A stretch of 64,000 nt of DNA from Cohaesibacter marisflavi (GTDB lineage Bacteria > Pseudomonadota > Alphaproteobacteria > Rhizobiales > Cohaesibacteraceae): NCBI RefSeq assembly GCF_900115225.1, contig NZ_FOVR01000017.1, forward strand, positions 1 through 64,000, read 5' to 3'. Both the position numbers and the translations under genes were made by a program. Each line of letters opens with the position of its first letter. The first letter of the stretch is position 1. The notes under the pieces are model-generated. The model did no database searches. It was given only the letters and a program-made list of their open reading frames with translations, and was not told where the DNA came from. Positions 23,649-31,890 of this stretch are shown here, in pieces.

Positions 23649-24797
23649 TCAATCGTCCACATCGGATAAGGTTACCGCGTTGGTGACCTTTTCGCGTTGG
23701 GCCTGACGGGCGACCATCACACTCATGCCTGCCATGAGGGGAAGCCATTTTTTGTCCGAGACCGAGAGGACGAAATTGTCAAACACGATATTGCCCAGCG
23801 TGGCGTTCAGTTTTCTGGCTATGGTCCCGATCTGTTTGTCTGCAAGCTTGACCTGATAGTTGGAGCCGAACATGGCATTCATCTTGATTAGCTCAAGCTT
23901 GCCTTGTGATGTCTTTCCGGAAAAATAGGTATGGTGCAGAACAAGCCGTCTTTTGAGGCGACAGAATTTGCTGCCATCCAGATAAAGATCATAGGTGGTA
24001 AAGATGTGAAACAGGCGCTTGGTGAGCATGAAACGCTCCTGATCGCTGTCTGTTTCGTAGATGTGGAAGGTTTTGCACGGAAGCTGCGACGTGACGGTCA
24101 GTGCTGGATTCAGATCTGCATCAAGCAGGTGGAAGTCCTGCCCGGTCCATTTGAATTCTTCGTTGAAGAGATAGATCTCTTCCTTGCTATCCATGCCCAG
24201 TGCGGAGTTGTCTGCCTTGCCTGAACTGAAGAAGCCCTGCAACCGGTCGATCAATGTGGGCAACAGGCAGGCCGAGCCGAAGGAATAGCGGATGATACCC
24301 TCTGTGCTCTTCGGGCGTTCGGGCTGTTTCAGGCGCCATGCATCTTCGCTAGCGGGTCGCAGTCTGGATGTCATCGTGCTGAAATTGACGCTGATGAAGA
24401 TGCCCAGTACCGGCCTGATGAAGACATATTCTTCTTCCGGATTAGGCCCCAGAATGATGACATCCTTGCTGATCGTCGAGATTTTGCCGAACCAAGGCAT
24501 GCCCCACGCGGTTTCCATGCCCTTGAAGGCGTCAAAGATCTCTTCAAGGCTTGCGCCACGCGTGTTGACGACCAGTTTCACGCTGTCATTAAACTTGTTG
24601 TAGAGCCCGGGGCTGAAAAATTGTAGCGCCACCAGAGCCAAAATGAAGAGCAACGTGCTTGCAATGATGGGCCATGTTGCCACATCTGCTTCACCGGGGC
24701 TGAACCCTTCGATCAGATAGTTGAGAGACAGAACAAAAAGCCCGATTGCGGCAATCAGGAAAATAGCTCTAACGAGCTGAATTTTAAAGTGAAGCAT
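23649..24797 (-). CDS. Membrane protein of unknown function, possible LURP-one-like domain
   Basis: This 382-residue protein starts at 24797 (MLHFKIQLVRAIF), after AGGATC. Two hydrophobic helices (about residues 10-30 and 45-62) anchor it to the membrane, and the rest is soluble. The C-terminal 150 residues alternate short strands, for example FMLTKRLFHIFTTYDLYLDGSKFCRLKRR and KLADKQIGTIARKLNATLGNIVFDNFVL (in parts). This recalls the Tubby/LURP-one/scramblase beta-barrel, but that is a weak impression. It stands alone between a kinase operon and a hydrolase gene, and context gives no function. The longer reading to 24911 has no ribosome site. Confidence 0.72.
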   Translation of the reverse strand: MLHFKIQLVRAIFLIAAIGLFVLSLNYLIEGFSPGEADVATWPIIASTLLFILALVALQFFSPGLYNKFNDSVKLVVNTRGASLEEIFDAFKGMETAWGMPWFGKISTISKDVIILGPNPEEEYVFIRPVLGIFISVNFSTMTSRLRPASEDAWRLKQPERPKSTEGIIRYSFGSACLLPTLIDRLQGFFSSGKADNSALGMDSKEEIYLFNEEFKWTGQDFHLLDADLNPALTVTSQLPCKTFHIYETDSDQERFMLTKRLFHIFTTYDLYLDGSKFCRLKRRLVLHHTYFSGKTSQGKLELIKMNAMFGSNYQVKLADKQIGTIARKLNATLGNIVFDNFVLSVSDKKWLPLMAGMSVMVARQAQREKVTNAVTLSDVDD

Positions 24798-24973
24798 GGA
24801 GAAGATCCTGAAATTGTTGGCGCATAAAAGCTGTGGTTGGCGCCGATCTATCTCTATGCTTGTAGAGAGTCTGCTCTGAGACGTCTCTCCGTTATATTGC
24901 CGATGAGACATATGGATGCAGAGGGCCTATGCCGTTTGGCAAGGGCTTGAGGGCGTGTCTTTGGAATGCTCGT

Positions 24974-24998
24974 GAAAAAGGCCGCATGGTTGCGGCCT
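24974..24998 (-). terminator. Rho-independent terminator of the FAH-family gene
   Basis: AGGCCGCA (24979-24986) and TGCGGCCT (24991-24998) form a perfect 8-bp stem. Read on the minus strand it is followed by TTTTTC. It lies 31 nt after the hydrolase stop codon. Confidence 0.85.
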
Positions 24999-25028
24999 CT
25001 CACGTTTGCGGGCTTATTGGTGCAGGTG

Positions 25029-25748
25029 TTAGCCTTTGAGTGGTTCGGAGACCTTGAAGGACAGGTCTGCAAGGCCTTCGATTGCACATTGGATGTGATC
25101 TCCGATGGCAACGGGGCCAACGCCAGCAGGGGTGCCGGTGAAGATGATATCGCCAGCGGCCAGTTTGAACTGCTCTGACAGGTTGGCGATGACTTCGGGC
25201 ACTTTCCAGATCAGATGATCAAGATCGCTTTCCTGTCTGGTTTCGCCATTCTGCTTGAGCCAGATTTTTTTCTTCTCCAGTGTGGGAACACTTTCGGCCG
25301 CGATGATTTCTGAAACGGGCGCCGAATGCTCGAAGGCTTTGGCGGCGATCCAGGGGCGGCCCTTCTTCTTTGCTTCGGCCTGCAGGTCGCGGCGGGTGAA
25401 ATCCACGCCAACGCCATAGCCGAAAATCAATGCGTTGGCATCGCTGACAGCGATATTGGTCCCGCCTGCCTTGAGCGCGACGAGCAATTCTACCTCGAAA
25501 TGCACATCCTGACTGAGAGGCGGATAGGGGAAGTCTTTGCCAAATAGCAGGTTGTCGGGGTTCTTCTGGAAGAAGAACGGAAATTCACGGTCCGGGTCAT
25601 GGCCCATTTCTATGGCATGGTCTGCATAGTTCCGGCCAACACAATAGACGCGCCGGATGGGAAAGCTCTTGTCCGATGCCTTGATGGGCAGGGTTGGAAT
25701 GGCTGGCGCCGGAATCGCGTAGTGAGGCTGAAGATCGCTGGTGCTCAT
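25029..25748 (-). CDS. Fumarylacetoacetate hydrolase family protein
   Basis: This 239-residue metal-dependent C-C bond hydrolase or isomerase-type enzyme belongs to the FAH family. The pattern VYCVGRNYADHAIEMG and the metal Glu pair in VHFEVELLVALKAGG, with Asp in VGVDFTRRDLQ, match the fumarylpyruvate hydrolase-like branch. Typical products of the branch come from ring-cleavage pathways, such as gentisate degradation. The gene lies 125 bp downstream of the LysR gene in the same direction, while the LysR-divergent genes face the other way. It may belong to the same regulon. Substrate is inference only. Confidence 0.88.
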   Translation of the reverse strand: MSTSDLQPHYAIPAPAIPTLPIKASDKSFPIRRVYCVGRNYADHAIEMGHDPDREFPFFFQKNPDNLLFGKDFPYPPLSQDVHFEVELLVALKAGGTNIAVSDANALIFGYGVGVDFTRRDLQAEAKKKGRPWIAAKAFEHSAPVSEIIAAESVPTLEKKKIWLKQNGETRQESDLDHLIWKVPEVIANLSEQFKLAAGDIIFTGTPAGVGPVAIGDHIQCAIEGLADLSFKVSEPLKG

Positions 25749-25872
25749 GGTGATGCCTGATAAAATATTTGGAAAAAAAAGAACTGAAAGCTTCTTTGAT
25801 TAAACACCATGAGGCGAGACACATCAACGCACTGTTTGGCGCTTTTCAGGGCAAAGGCAAGACTGTATCTTC

Positions 25873-26787
25873 CTAAGTTGAATCACCCGAAGATGCATCT
25901 GTCTGCGCAGCGCACAACTCTGCAGAAAAGGGCAAGACCAGCGGGTTCATGGTGTCTGACCTCCAAGCGCAGACCAGCGTGACTGAGCTGGGCAACTCGG
26001 GCAGGGGGCGATAGCAGACACCGGCAACCGGTTCGTTGAGTACCCACGCAGGCACGATGCCAACTCCCAGTCCAGCCGCCACCAGCGTAACGACGCCAAT
26101 GGTGTGAGACACCCGCTGGATGACATGGGGCAGGAAGCCTGCTTCGCGGCAATGTTGGTTGACGATATCCTGATAGCCGATGCCCCGGATTTCGGTGTAG
26201 CTGATAAATTTCTGATCCTTGAGGTCTTTGACCGTAAGGGTCGCGCGCCGGGCAAGCTCTGACTTGTCATGGACGACCGCGACAAAGCCTTCGCGATAGA
26301 TCTGGCGGGTTTCCAACCCGCTGGCGACACGCGGCGGCCGCATCAAGGCGATGTCAATTTGACGTGAGGCCAACAGGTCCAGTTGCTCCTCAGTGGTGTG
26401 CAGATGCATGTCGAGTCGGGCCGATGGATATTTTTTGCTGAAGGCGGAGAGAGCGGCTGGCAAGACTGAATGGACTGCAGAGCCCATCGCGCCGATGCGC
26501 AGCACGCCTGAGCCCAGGCCACCAGCCATGCGGGTTTCATCAACGGCATTGGAAAGGGCCGTGACCAGAGCCTGCGCCTTGGTGGCAAAGACTTCTCCGG
26601 CCGGTGTCAACTGCACGCTGCGGGTGTTGCGGTCAAACAGGCGAACGCCGATTCGTTCCTCCAATTGTCTGATCTGCTGACTGAGAGGCGCTTGGCTGAT
26701 GCCCAGTATTTCTGCGGCGCGTCCGAAGTGCAGTTCGTCGGCCACTCGTAAGAAATACCGAAGGTGTCTGATTTCAATGCCTTGCAT
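25873..26787 (-). CDS. LysR-family transcriptional regulator (TRAP/hydrolase operon)
   Basis: This 304-residue regulator has an N-terminal helix-turn-helix: IEIRHLRYFLRVADELHFGRAAEILGISQAPLSQQIRQLE (in parts). A periplasmic-binding-like effector domain follows. The start at 26787 (MQGIEIRHL) is chosen because LysR proteins begin close to the helix-turn-helix; the longer TTG reading to 26835 is rejected. It is divergent from a TRAP operon with a 110-bp shared promoter region, the usual layout for a LysR activator. It also precedes the FAH-type hydrolase gene in the same direction. Confidence 0.9.
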   Translation of the reverse strand: MQGIEIRHLRYFLRVADELHFGRAAEILGISQAPLSQQIRQLEERIGVRLFDRNTRSVQLTPAGEVFATKAQALVTALSNAVDETRMAGGLGSGVLRIGAMGSAVHSVLPAALSAFSKKYPSARLDMHLHTTEEQLDLLASRQIDIALMRPPRVASGLETRQIYREGFVAVVHDKSELARRATLTVKDLKDQKFISYTEIRGIGYQDIVNQHCREAGFLPHVIQRVSHTIGVVTLVAAGLGVGIVPAWVLNEPVAGVCYRPLPELPSSVTLVCAWRSDTMNPLVLPFSAELCAAQTDASSGDST

Positions 26788-26802
26788 GATTAAGTCTCTA
26801 AA

Positions 26803-26828
26803 CAGAATAATTATGCTGATTAATATAT
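26803..26828. promoter_or_regulatory. Possible LysR binding site between LysR and TRAP genes
   Basis: The divergent region holds a TAAT-N7-ATTA dyad within ATAATTATGCTGATTAAT. Its position between the divergent starts suits a LysR recognition site, but the match to the T-N11-A rule is imperfect and the sequence is AT-rich, so chance is possible. Confidence 0.3.
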
Positions 26829-26897
26829 TGGACAACTTGATTTGTCAGTGTTTAATTTTTTGAAAAAACAAGAATTCACCAGACCAGAGTTAAAAAG

Positions 26898-27398
26898 ATG
26901 GACCTTTTTCTACCTTTGCGGTGGCTCACTGCATCAATGCTGTCAATGGTTGTCGTGGTAACGCTGTTGCAGATTGTAATGCGCTATCTGTTCAATGCAC
27001 CCCTGATCTGGAGCGAAGAATTCGTTCGCTTCGTCACGGTATGGATGACATTCATCGGCGCAGTTGTTGTTTGCTATGATGGCCGGCATCTCAATGTCGA
27101 CGTCTTTTTGCAAAAAGCTCCAGCCCCTATCAAGCGCGCCCTGCATTGGTTCAATGCAATTCTCTCTTTCGGCTTTCTGGCCATTCTCGGGTGGACTTCC
27201 ATCACACTGGTCAAGATCGACATGATGAATGAGCTTTCTGCGCTTCCCCTGACGCTGGGTCATTTGCGCCTTGCTGTGACCGTGGGCAGTTTTCTGATGA
27301 TCGCGGCCATCCTGCTGCGTGTCTTCTATAAGCGAGCACCGGAATATTACGCTTCAAAATCTTCCCCCTCTCAATCCCCTTCGCAGGACATGGAGTAA
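26898..27398 (+). CDS. dctQ: TRAP transporter small permease DctQ
   Basis: This small membrane subunit of 166 residues has four hydrophobic helices. The family mark QIVMRYLFNAPLIWSEEFVRF is at residues 26-46. The last 20 residues are polar and unusual (SKSSPSQSPSQDME). It is the first gene of an operon divergent from LysR and is followed 4 nt later by dctM. The binding-protein gene of this transporter comes later, after a hydrolase gene. Confidence 0.9.
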   Translation: MDLFLPLRWLTASMLSMVVVVTLLQIVMRYLFNAPLIWSEEFVRFVTVWMTFIGAVVVCYDGRHLNVDVFLQKAPAPIKRALHWFNAILSFGFLAILGWTSITLVKIDMMNELSALPLTLGHLRLAVTVGSFLMIAAILLRVFYKRAPEYYASKSSPSQSPSQDME

Positions 27399-27402
27399 GC
27401 CC

Positions 27403-28680
27403 TTGTTGACCGTATCCATTATTCTGCTGTTGCTGGTTCTAATTGCCTGTGGTTTGCCGCTCTTCTTCTCCATCGGTATTTCTTCGATGGTCTATTTCTA
27501 CATGGCCGACATCAACCTTGCCCTGATGGGGCAACGGATGAGTGGCGCTGTGGATTCCTTTCTCATTCTGGCTATTCCCTTCTTCTTTCTGGCCGGAGAA
27601 CTGATGAATGCCTGCAAGTTGACGGATCGCATCATCAATCTCGCTCGCGCTTTTGTCGGCCATATCGATGGCGGTTTGGCTCAGGTCAATATTTTCGCCA
27701 GCCTGATTTTCTCGGGCATGTCCGGTTCTCCCACCGCTGATACCACGGCGCTCGGCTCGGTGCTTATCCCGGCTATGAAGCGCGAAGGCTATCCGGCACC
27801 ATTCTCTGCTGCCGTTACGGTGGCCTCCTCGATGGTCGGTCCGATGGTGCCGCCTTCGGTGGCGCTGGTGATCTATGGTACTCTGGCTGATGTTTCTATC
27901 GGGCGCCTGCTTCTGGCTGGTATCCTGCCTGGTGTGGTGATCGTTGGCACGCAGATGGTCTTTACCTATTTCTACGCCCGTCACAAAAAGTTCCCCAAAT
28001 ATGAGCGGGCGTCGATGGAAGAGGCCTGCACCGCTGTCAAACAAGGCGGTGCAGCCTTGCTCTTCCCCATTATCATCGTGGGCGGCATTCTGGGGGGCAT
28101 CTTTTCGCCAACTGAAGCAGCTGCAGTTGCCGTGCTCTATGCGCTCTGCCTTGGTTTCATTTACAAGAATGTCAGTCTTAAAGACATTACCGATGCGATC
28201 ATCAAGACAGGGCTTGGCTCTGCGCGCATTCTGGCCATTATTTCGGTTGCCTCCACCTTCTCGTGGATCATGGTGCGCGAAGGAGTGCCTCTGGCCATTG
28301 CCAGCGCCATTTCTAACATCTCTGATGATCCGACCATTGTCTTCTTCCTCATCGTGGCGATGCTGCTGGTGGTTGGCCTGTTGATGGTCGCCTCATCTGC
28401 TGAGATTGTGCTGACCCCGATTTTGGTGCCCGTGATCCTGCAGTTCGGCATTGATCCGGTGCATTTCGGTGTGCTGATGGTCTTTACCCTCATCATTGGT
28501 GGGGCGACGCCGCCTGTTGGTGTGCTGATGTTCATTGCTCAGGACATTGCCGAGATCAGTCACGGCAAGATGGTCAAGGCGATGCTCCCCTACTATCTCC
28601 CCATTTTCATTGCAGTGGTGCTGCTGGTCATGTTCCCGCAAATCAGCCTCTTCCTGCCAAATCTCGTCTTCGGCTCTTAA
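27403..28680 (+). CDS. dctM: TRAP transporter large permease DctM, TTG start
   Basis: This permease has about 426 residues. The frame stays open into dctQ, but the family N-terminus (LLTVSIILLLLVLIACGLPLFFSIG) fits a TTG start at 27403, with GGAG 7 nt upstream; a second TTG follows directly. Hallmarks are AIPFFFLAGELMNACKLTDRI, GMSGSPTADTTALGSVLIPAMKREGYP and GGIFSPTEAAAVAVLYAL. The rare start codon would lower its translation relative to dctQ. Confidence 0.92.
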   Translation: MLTVSIILLLLVLIACGLPLFFSIGISSMVYFYMADINLALMGQRMSGAVDSFLILAIPFFFLAGELMNACKLTDRIINLARAFVGHIDGGLAQVNIFASLIFSGMSGSPTADTTALGSVLIPAMKREGYPAPFSAAVTVASSMVGPMVPPSVALVIYGTLADVSIGRLLLAGILPGVVIVGTQMVFTYFYARHKKFPKYERASMEEACTAVKQGGAALLFPIIIVGGILGGIFSPTEAAAVAVLYALCLGFIYKNVSLKDITDAIIKTGLGSARILAIISVASTFSWIMVREGVPLAIASAISNISDDPTIVFFLIVAMLLVVGLLMVASSAEIVLTPILVPVILQFGIDPVHFGVLMVFTLIIGGATPPVGVLMFIAQDIAEISHGKMVKAMLPYYLPIFIAVVLLVMFPQISLFLPNLVFGS

Positions 28681-28698
28681 AGTATGGAGAAACCAAAA

Positions 28699-29514
28699 AT
28701 GACCAAGACCAAAAATCATCTCCTAGAGAATATGACTTTCGAAGAGTTCCGCACCTGGAGCGAAGAGGAAGAAAATCCTGTGGTTCTGATCCCGCTCGGC
28801 TCGCAGGAAATTCAGGGGCCGGTGGTGCCCATGGGCGATTTCATGTTGGCCCGCAAGATTGCCGAAGAGGTTGCCGAACGCTCCAATGCGGTGACGGCTC
28901 CGACCATGCCATTCGGCTATGCAGAATATTTCTGGTCTGTCCCGGGGGGGATTGCCCTGTCTGCGGACAGCTTCCGCGGCGTGCTGCGTGACATTCTGGA
29001 CAATTTCCTGCGTCACGGTCACAAGCGACTGGTGATCCTTAATGGTCACTCCGGCAACTATTCCCTGATTGATCAGGTGATCCGTGCGGTCCGCCGCGAG
29101 ACTGGCCTGATCATTCCTTGCATCAATCTGTGGCGCGCCATTCCGGATAGTGTCTGGACCGAAATCCATGGTGACTATGGCAAGAAGGCTTTCTCCCATG
29201 GCGGCGACCCGATCACGTCCGTTTACATGCACTATTTCCCTGAACTGACCCATCCGGAGAAGGCAAAGCTGCCAGACGCTCCGCTAGAAATGGCTGGAAT
29301 GCCGGTGATGGGTCTGGGCGGCGCCAAGTTCAAGGATGTTGAAATCGGCATGCCCGTCAATGTGGATGACCGGTGCCCGGATGGCATCGTCAATGGCGAC
29401 CCACGTCTCTCGTCTGCAGAGAAGGGTGAGAAATTTGCCGAATATCTCGTCGGCTTCTGCGCCGACTTTGTCGAACACTTCCGCAGTGTCGACCCCTCCG
29501 ACCCCAAAAAATAA
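28699..29514 (+). CDS. Creatininase-family amidohydrolase, atypical metal motif
   Basis: This 271-residue enzyme belongs to the creatininase/creatinine amidohydrolase family. The first family motif, usually GS-x-EQHGPHLP, reads GSQEIQGPVVPMGD here, so the metal-binding His is Gln while Glu and Asp remain. The NGHSGN motif and SHGGDPITS are kept. The start at 28699 (MTKTKNHL) follows GGAG; an ATG 15 nt earlier is possible. The gene sits between the permease and the binding-protein genes of the same TRAP system, so it should act on the imported compound. The altered ligand set suggests a non-creatinine lactam, lactone or cyclic ketone substrate. Confidence 0.86.
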   Translation: MTKTKNHLLENMTFEEFRTWSEEEENPVVLIPLGSQEIQGPVVPMGDFMLARKIAEEVAERSNAVTAPTMPFGYAEYFWSVPGGIALSADSFRGVLRDILDNFLRHGHKRLVILNGHSGNYSLIDQVIRAVRRETGLIIPCINLWRAIPDSVWTEIHGDYGKKAFSHGGDPITSVYMHYFPELTHPEKAKLPDAPLEMAGMPVMGLGGAKFKDVEIGMPVNVDDRCPDGIVNGDPRLSSAEKGEKFAEYLVGFCADFVEHFRSVDPSDPKK

Positions 29515-29545
29515 AATCCAACCTCCAGACAGGGATCCAAACGAA

Positions 29546-30496
29546 ATGAAAACAGTATTGAAAGCAGTTGCATTTCTTGCGCTTCTCACCACCACGGCAA
29601 GTGCTGATGAAATCCGCTATGCCACATGGGCTAAGCAGGGCGAAGCTCAGTATGTCGGCGCTGAAGAATTCAAGCGTGTGGTTGAAGAAAAGACCGACCA
29701 CACCGTTACGATTTTCCCGGGTGATCAGCTGGGCAAGCCAAAAGAGGTCTACACCCAGATGGCTCTGGGCACGACCCAGATTCTGGCCTCCGGTGACCCG
29801 GGTCTGAAGGAAATCGAATATCTTGCCCTGCCATATCTCATGAAGGGCATGAAAAACTATCAGGACGTTCTGAAGACCGATTTCGCTGAAGTCTGGAACG
29901 AAAAACTGATCAATGACCGCAAGGTCCGCATTCTCGGCTTTATGCCGCGTAGTCCCCGCCAGATCAGTGCCAACAAGCCAATCGAAACCATCGAGGATCT
30001 TGCTGGCCTGAAACTTCGTGCTCCCGAGCGCGATTATTATGTGAAGTCTCTCTCCGCACTTGGAGCCAGCCCGACCCCAATGGCTTTTGCCGAGGTTTAC
30101 ACCGCCTTGCAGACAGGCGTTGTTGACGGTCAGGAAAACCCCATCGAGACCATTTATGCTCAGAAATTCTATGAAGTGCAGAAGGGCGTTGCGATGCTCG
30201 ACTATATCGTCAAGCCAGCCTACGTGACGATCTCTGCTCCTTTCTGGGATTCCCTGTCTGAAGCCGATCAGGCGGTTCTGATAGAAGCCAACGAAGCTTC
30301 TACCGCAGTCGTCGAAAAGCTTCTGCCTGAGCAGCAGGAAAAATATCTGCAGGTCATGAAAGATGCGGGTGTGACCATCACCTATCCGGAAAAAGGCCCT
30401 TTCATCGAAGCCACCCAGTCGGTGCGTGATGAGCTGGGCACAAAAGCCTGGGGCAAGGACGTTTACGAGCAGATCAAGGAAATTGGCGCTCAATAA
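29546..30496 (+). CDS. dctP: TRAP transporter substrate-binding protein DctP
   Basis: This periplasmic receptor of 316 residues has a signal peptide cleaved near ASA-DEI. Conserved parts are IEDLAGLKLRAPERDYYVKSLSALGASPTPMAFAEVYTALQTGVVDGQENP (in parts), with the ligand-clamping Arg in LRAP. The start at 29546 follows AGGGATCC; the longer frame runs into the preceding gene and is rejected. Gene order Q, M, hydrolase, P is unusual because P normally leads. A hairpin 20 nt after the stop may lower expression of the amidohydrolase that follows. Confidence 0.93.
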   Translation: MKTVLKAVAFLALLTTTASADEIRYATWAKQGEAQYVGAEEFKRVVEEKTDHTVTIFPGDQLGKPKEVYTQMALGTTQILASGDPGLKEIEYLALPYLMKGMKNYQDVLKTDFAEVWNEKLINDRKVRILGFMPRSPRQISANKPIETIEDLAGLKLRAPERDYYVKSLSALGASPTPMAFAEVYTALQTGVVDGQENPIETIYAQKFYEVQKGVAMLDYIVKPAYVTISAPFWDSLSEADQAVLIEANEASTAVVEKLLPEQQEKYLQVMKDAGVTITYPEKGPFIEATQSVRDELGTKAWGKDVYEQIKEIGAQ

Positions 30497-30513
30497 TCGT
30501 TCCTGACAATTTC

Positions 30514-30546
30514 GGGTGTCGCGAGGTCTTGCGGCACCCCGCCTTT
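30514..30546 (+). terminator. Terminator or attenuator between dctP and the M20 gene
   Basis: GGGTGTCGC (30514-30522) pairs with GCGGCACCC (30531-30539), with one G-T pair, followed by CGCCTTTT. It lies 18 nt beyond dctP. Since the M20 gene downstream is in the same direction and likely in the same operon, it may be a partial terminator. Confidence 0.55.
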
Positions 30547-30689
30547 TCGCGCCCAGATCTGACCGGCTCTTGCCGCTCCCGGCTTATGAAAGTCCGATTG
30601 ACTGGTTCGCGTGCCTTTCCCTCACATTCGAAAGCTTGTCGGATGGCTCTGGCCGTTTTCGGCATAGCAATTGGAGTTGGACACTAGAG

Positions 30690-31889
30690 ATGACTTGCCC
30701 TGCCGAAATCAGAACACAGATCGAAAAGCTCACGAGCCAGATCACGCCGGATCTGATCGCCATCCGCAGATGGATGCACGAAAATCCGGAGCTTGGCTTT
30801 GAAGAAGTGGAAACCTCCGGCATGATCCAGCATGAGTTGGATAAGATTGGTGTTTCCTGGAAAGGCGGTTTCGGTAAAACCGGTGTCTGTGCGACGATTG
30901 ATGGCGGAGATGGTCCCTGCATTGCGCTTCGGGCCGATTTCGATGCCCTGCCTATCAATGAGACGGGCAATCCGGACTATAAGTCCAAGATTGCGGGAAA
31001 GATGCATGCCTGTGGTCATGATGCCCATACAGCGATCATTCTGGGGGTCGTGCGGGTTCTCTCCCAGATTGATGATTTGCCGGGCAAGGCCATGTTCGTG
31101 TTCCAGCCTGCTGAAGAAGGTCTGGGTGGCGCACGGGCGATGCTCGCAGATGGCCTGTTTGACTATTGCGATCCGGATATAATGCTCGGCTATCACAATT
31201 GGCCGCCGTTGCCCGCTGGCACCATTGGCTGGCATCCGGTGACGGCTTTTGCCTCTTCTGATCCCTTTGACATCGTCATCAAGGGTAAATCCGGCCATGG
31301 TGCGCATCCGCATATGGCAAAGGATCCAATTGTTGCTGCCGGTGCGTTGGTGTCCGGTTTGCAGAGCATTGTCAGTCGCGAAGTGGCGCCCCTCAGTGCT
31401 GCTGTCGTAACCGTGGGATCGATCCATGGGGGATCGGCCCGCAACCAGATCCCCGATGAAGTGACGTTGGAAGGCGCTGTGCGTACGCAATCTGAAGATG
31501 TGCGCCAGACCGTGAAAGGCGCCATCGGGCGCATCGTGGAAGGCATCGCGCTGCAATATGGCATGGAAGCAGAAGTCAAATTCCTGCAAGGCGTGCCTCC
31601 TGTGGTCAACACGCCGGATATTCTGGCTCATGTGGTGGGCGTCGCCCGTGATGCCCTTGGCTCGGACAAAGTGGTCGAGTTGCCACAGGGGTCCATGGGC
31701 AGTGAAGATTTTGCTGAATATTCCAGCCGCAAGCCAGCCGCGCATCTGCGCATCGGCTCGCAGCATAAGGAACTCAACACGATGCTTCACCGCAGTGATT
31801 TCGACCTTGATGAAGCCTGTATCCCAACCGCTGTGAAAGTGTTGAGCGAGGCCATCATCTCGCTGATGTTGGAGAGCAAGAAGGCCTAA
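30690..31889 (+). CDS. M20D-family amidohydrolase (aminoacylase/hippurate hydrolase type)
   Basis: This cytosolic metalloenzyme of 399 residues hydrolyses N-acyl amino acids or related amides. Metal and catalytic groups are visible: Cys-Gly-His in KMHACGHDAHTA, Glu pair in FQPAEEGLGGA, His in GYHNWPPLPAG and Glu in QGSMGSEDFAEY. The dimerisation insert lies in the middle (FASSDPFDIVIKGKSGHGAHPH, in parts). The start at 30690 (MTCPAEIRTQ) is chosen because the 58 upstream codons are not family-like. It ends the TRAP operon, so the imported ligand may be an N-acyl or amide-linked acid processed together with the creatininase-type enzyme. Confidence 0.9.
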   Translation: MTCPAEIRTQIEKLTSQITPDLIAIRRWMHENPELGFEEVETSGMIQHELDKIGVSWKGGFGKTGVCATIDGGDGPCIALRADFDALPINETGNPDYKSKIAGKMHACGHDAHTAIILGVVRVLSQIDDLPGKAMFVFQPAEEGLGGARAMLADGLFDYCDPDIMLGYHNWPPLPAGTIGWHPVTAFASSDPFDIVIKGKSGHGAHPHMAKDPIVAAGALVSGLQSIVSREVAPLSAAVVTVGSIHGGSARNQIPDEVTLEGAVRTQSEDVRQTVKGAIGRIVEGIALQYGMEAEVKFLQGVPPVVNTPDILAHVVGVARDALGSDKVVELPQGSMGSEDFAEYSSRKPAAHLRIGSQHKELNTMLHRSDFDLDEACIPTAVKVLSEAIISLMLESKKA

Positions 31890-31890
31890 T

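Noticed and set aside
29390-30493. 367-codon minus-strand frame antisense to dctP
   Set aside because: It is a mirror frame of a well-supported TRAP binding-protein gene, with no ribosome site or family pattern.
30684-31790. 368-codon minus-strand frame antisense to the M20 gene
   Set aside because: The plus-strand reading has all M20 metal motifs; the antisense composition is that of a shadow.
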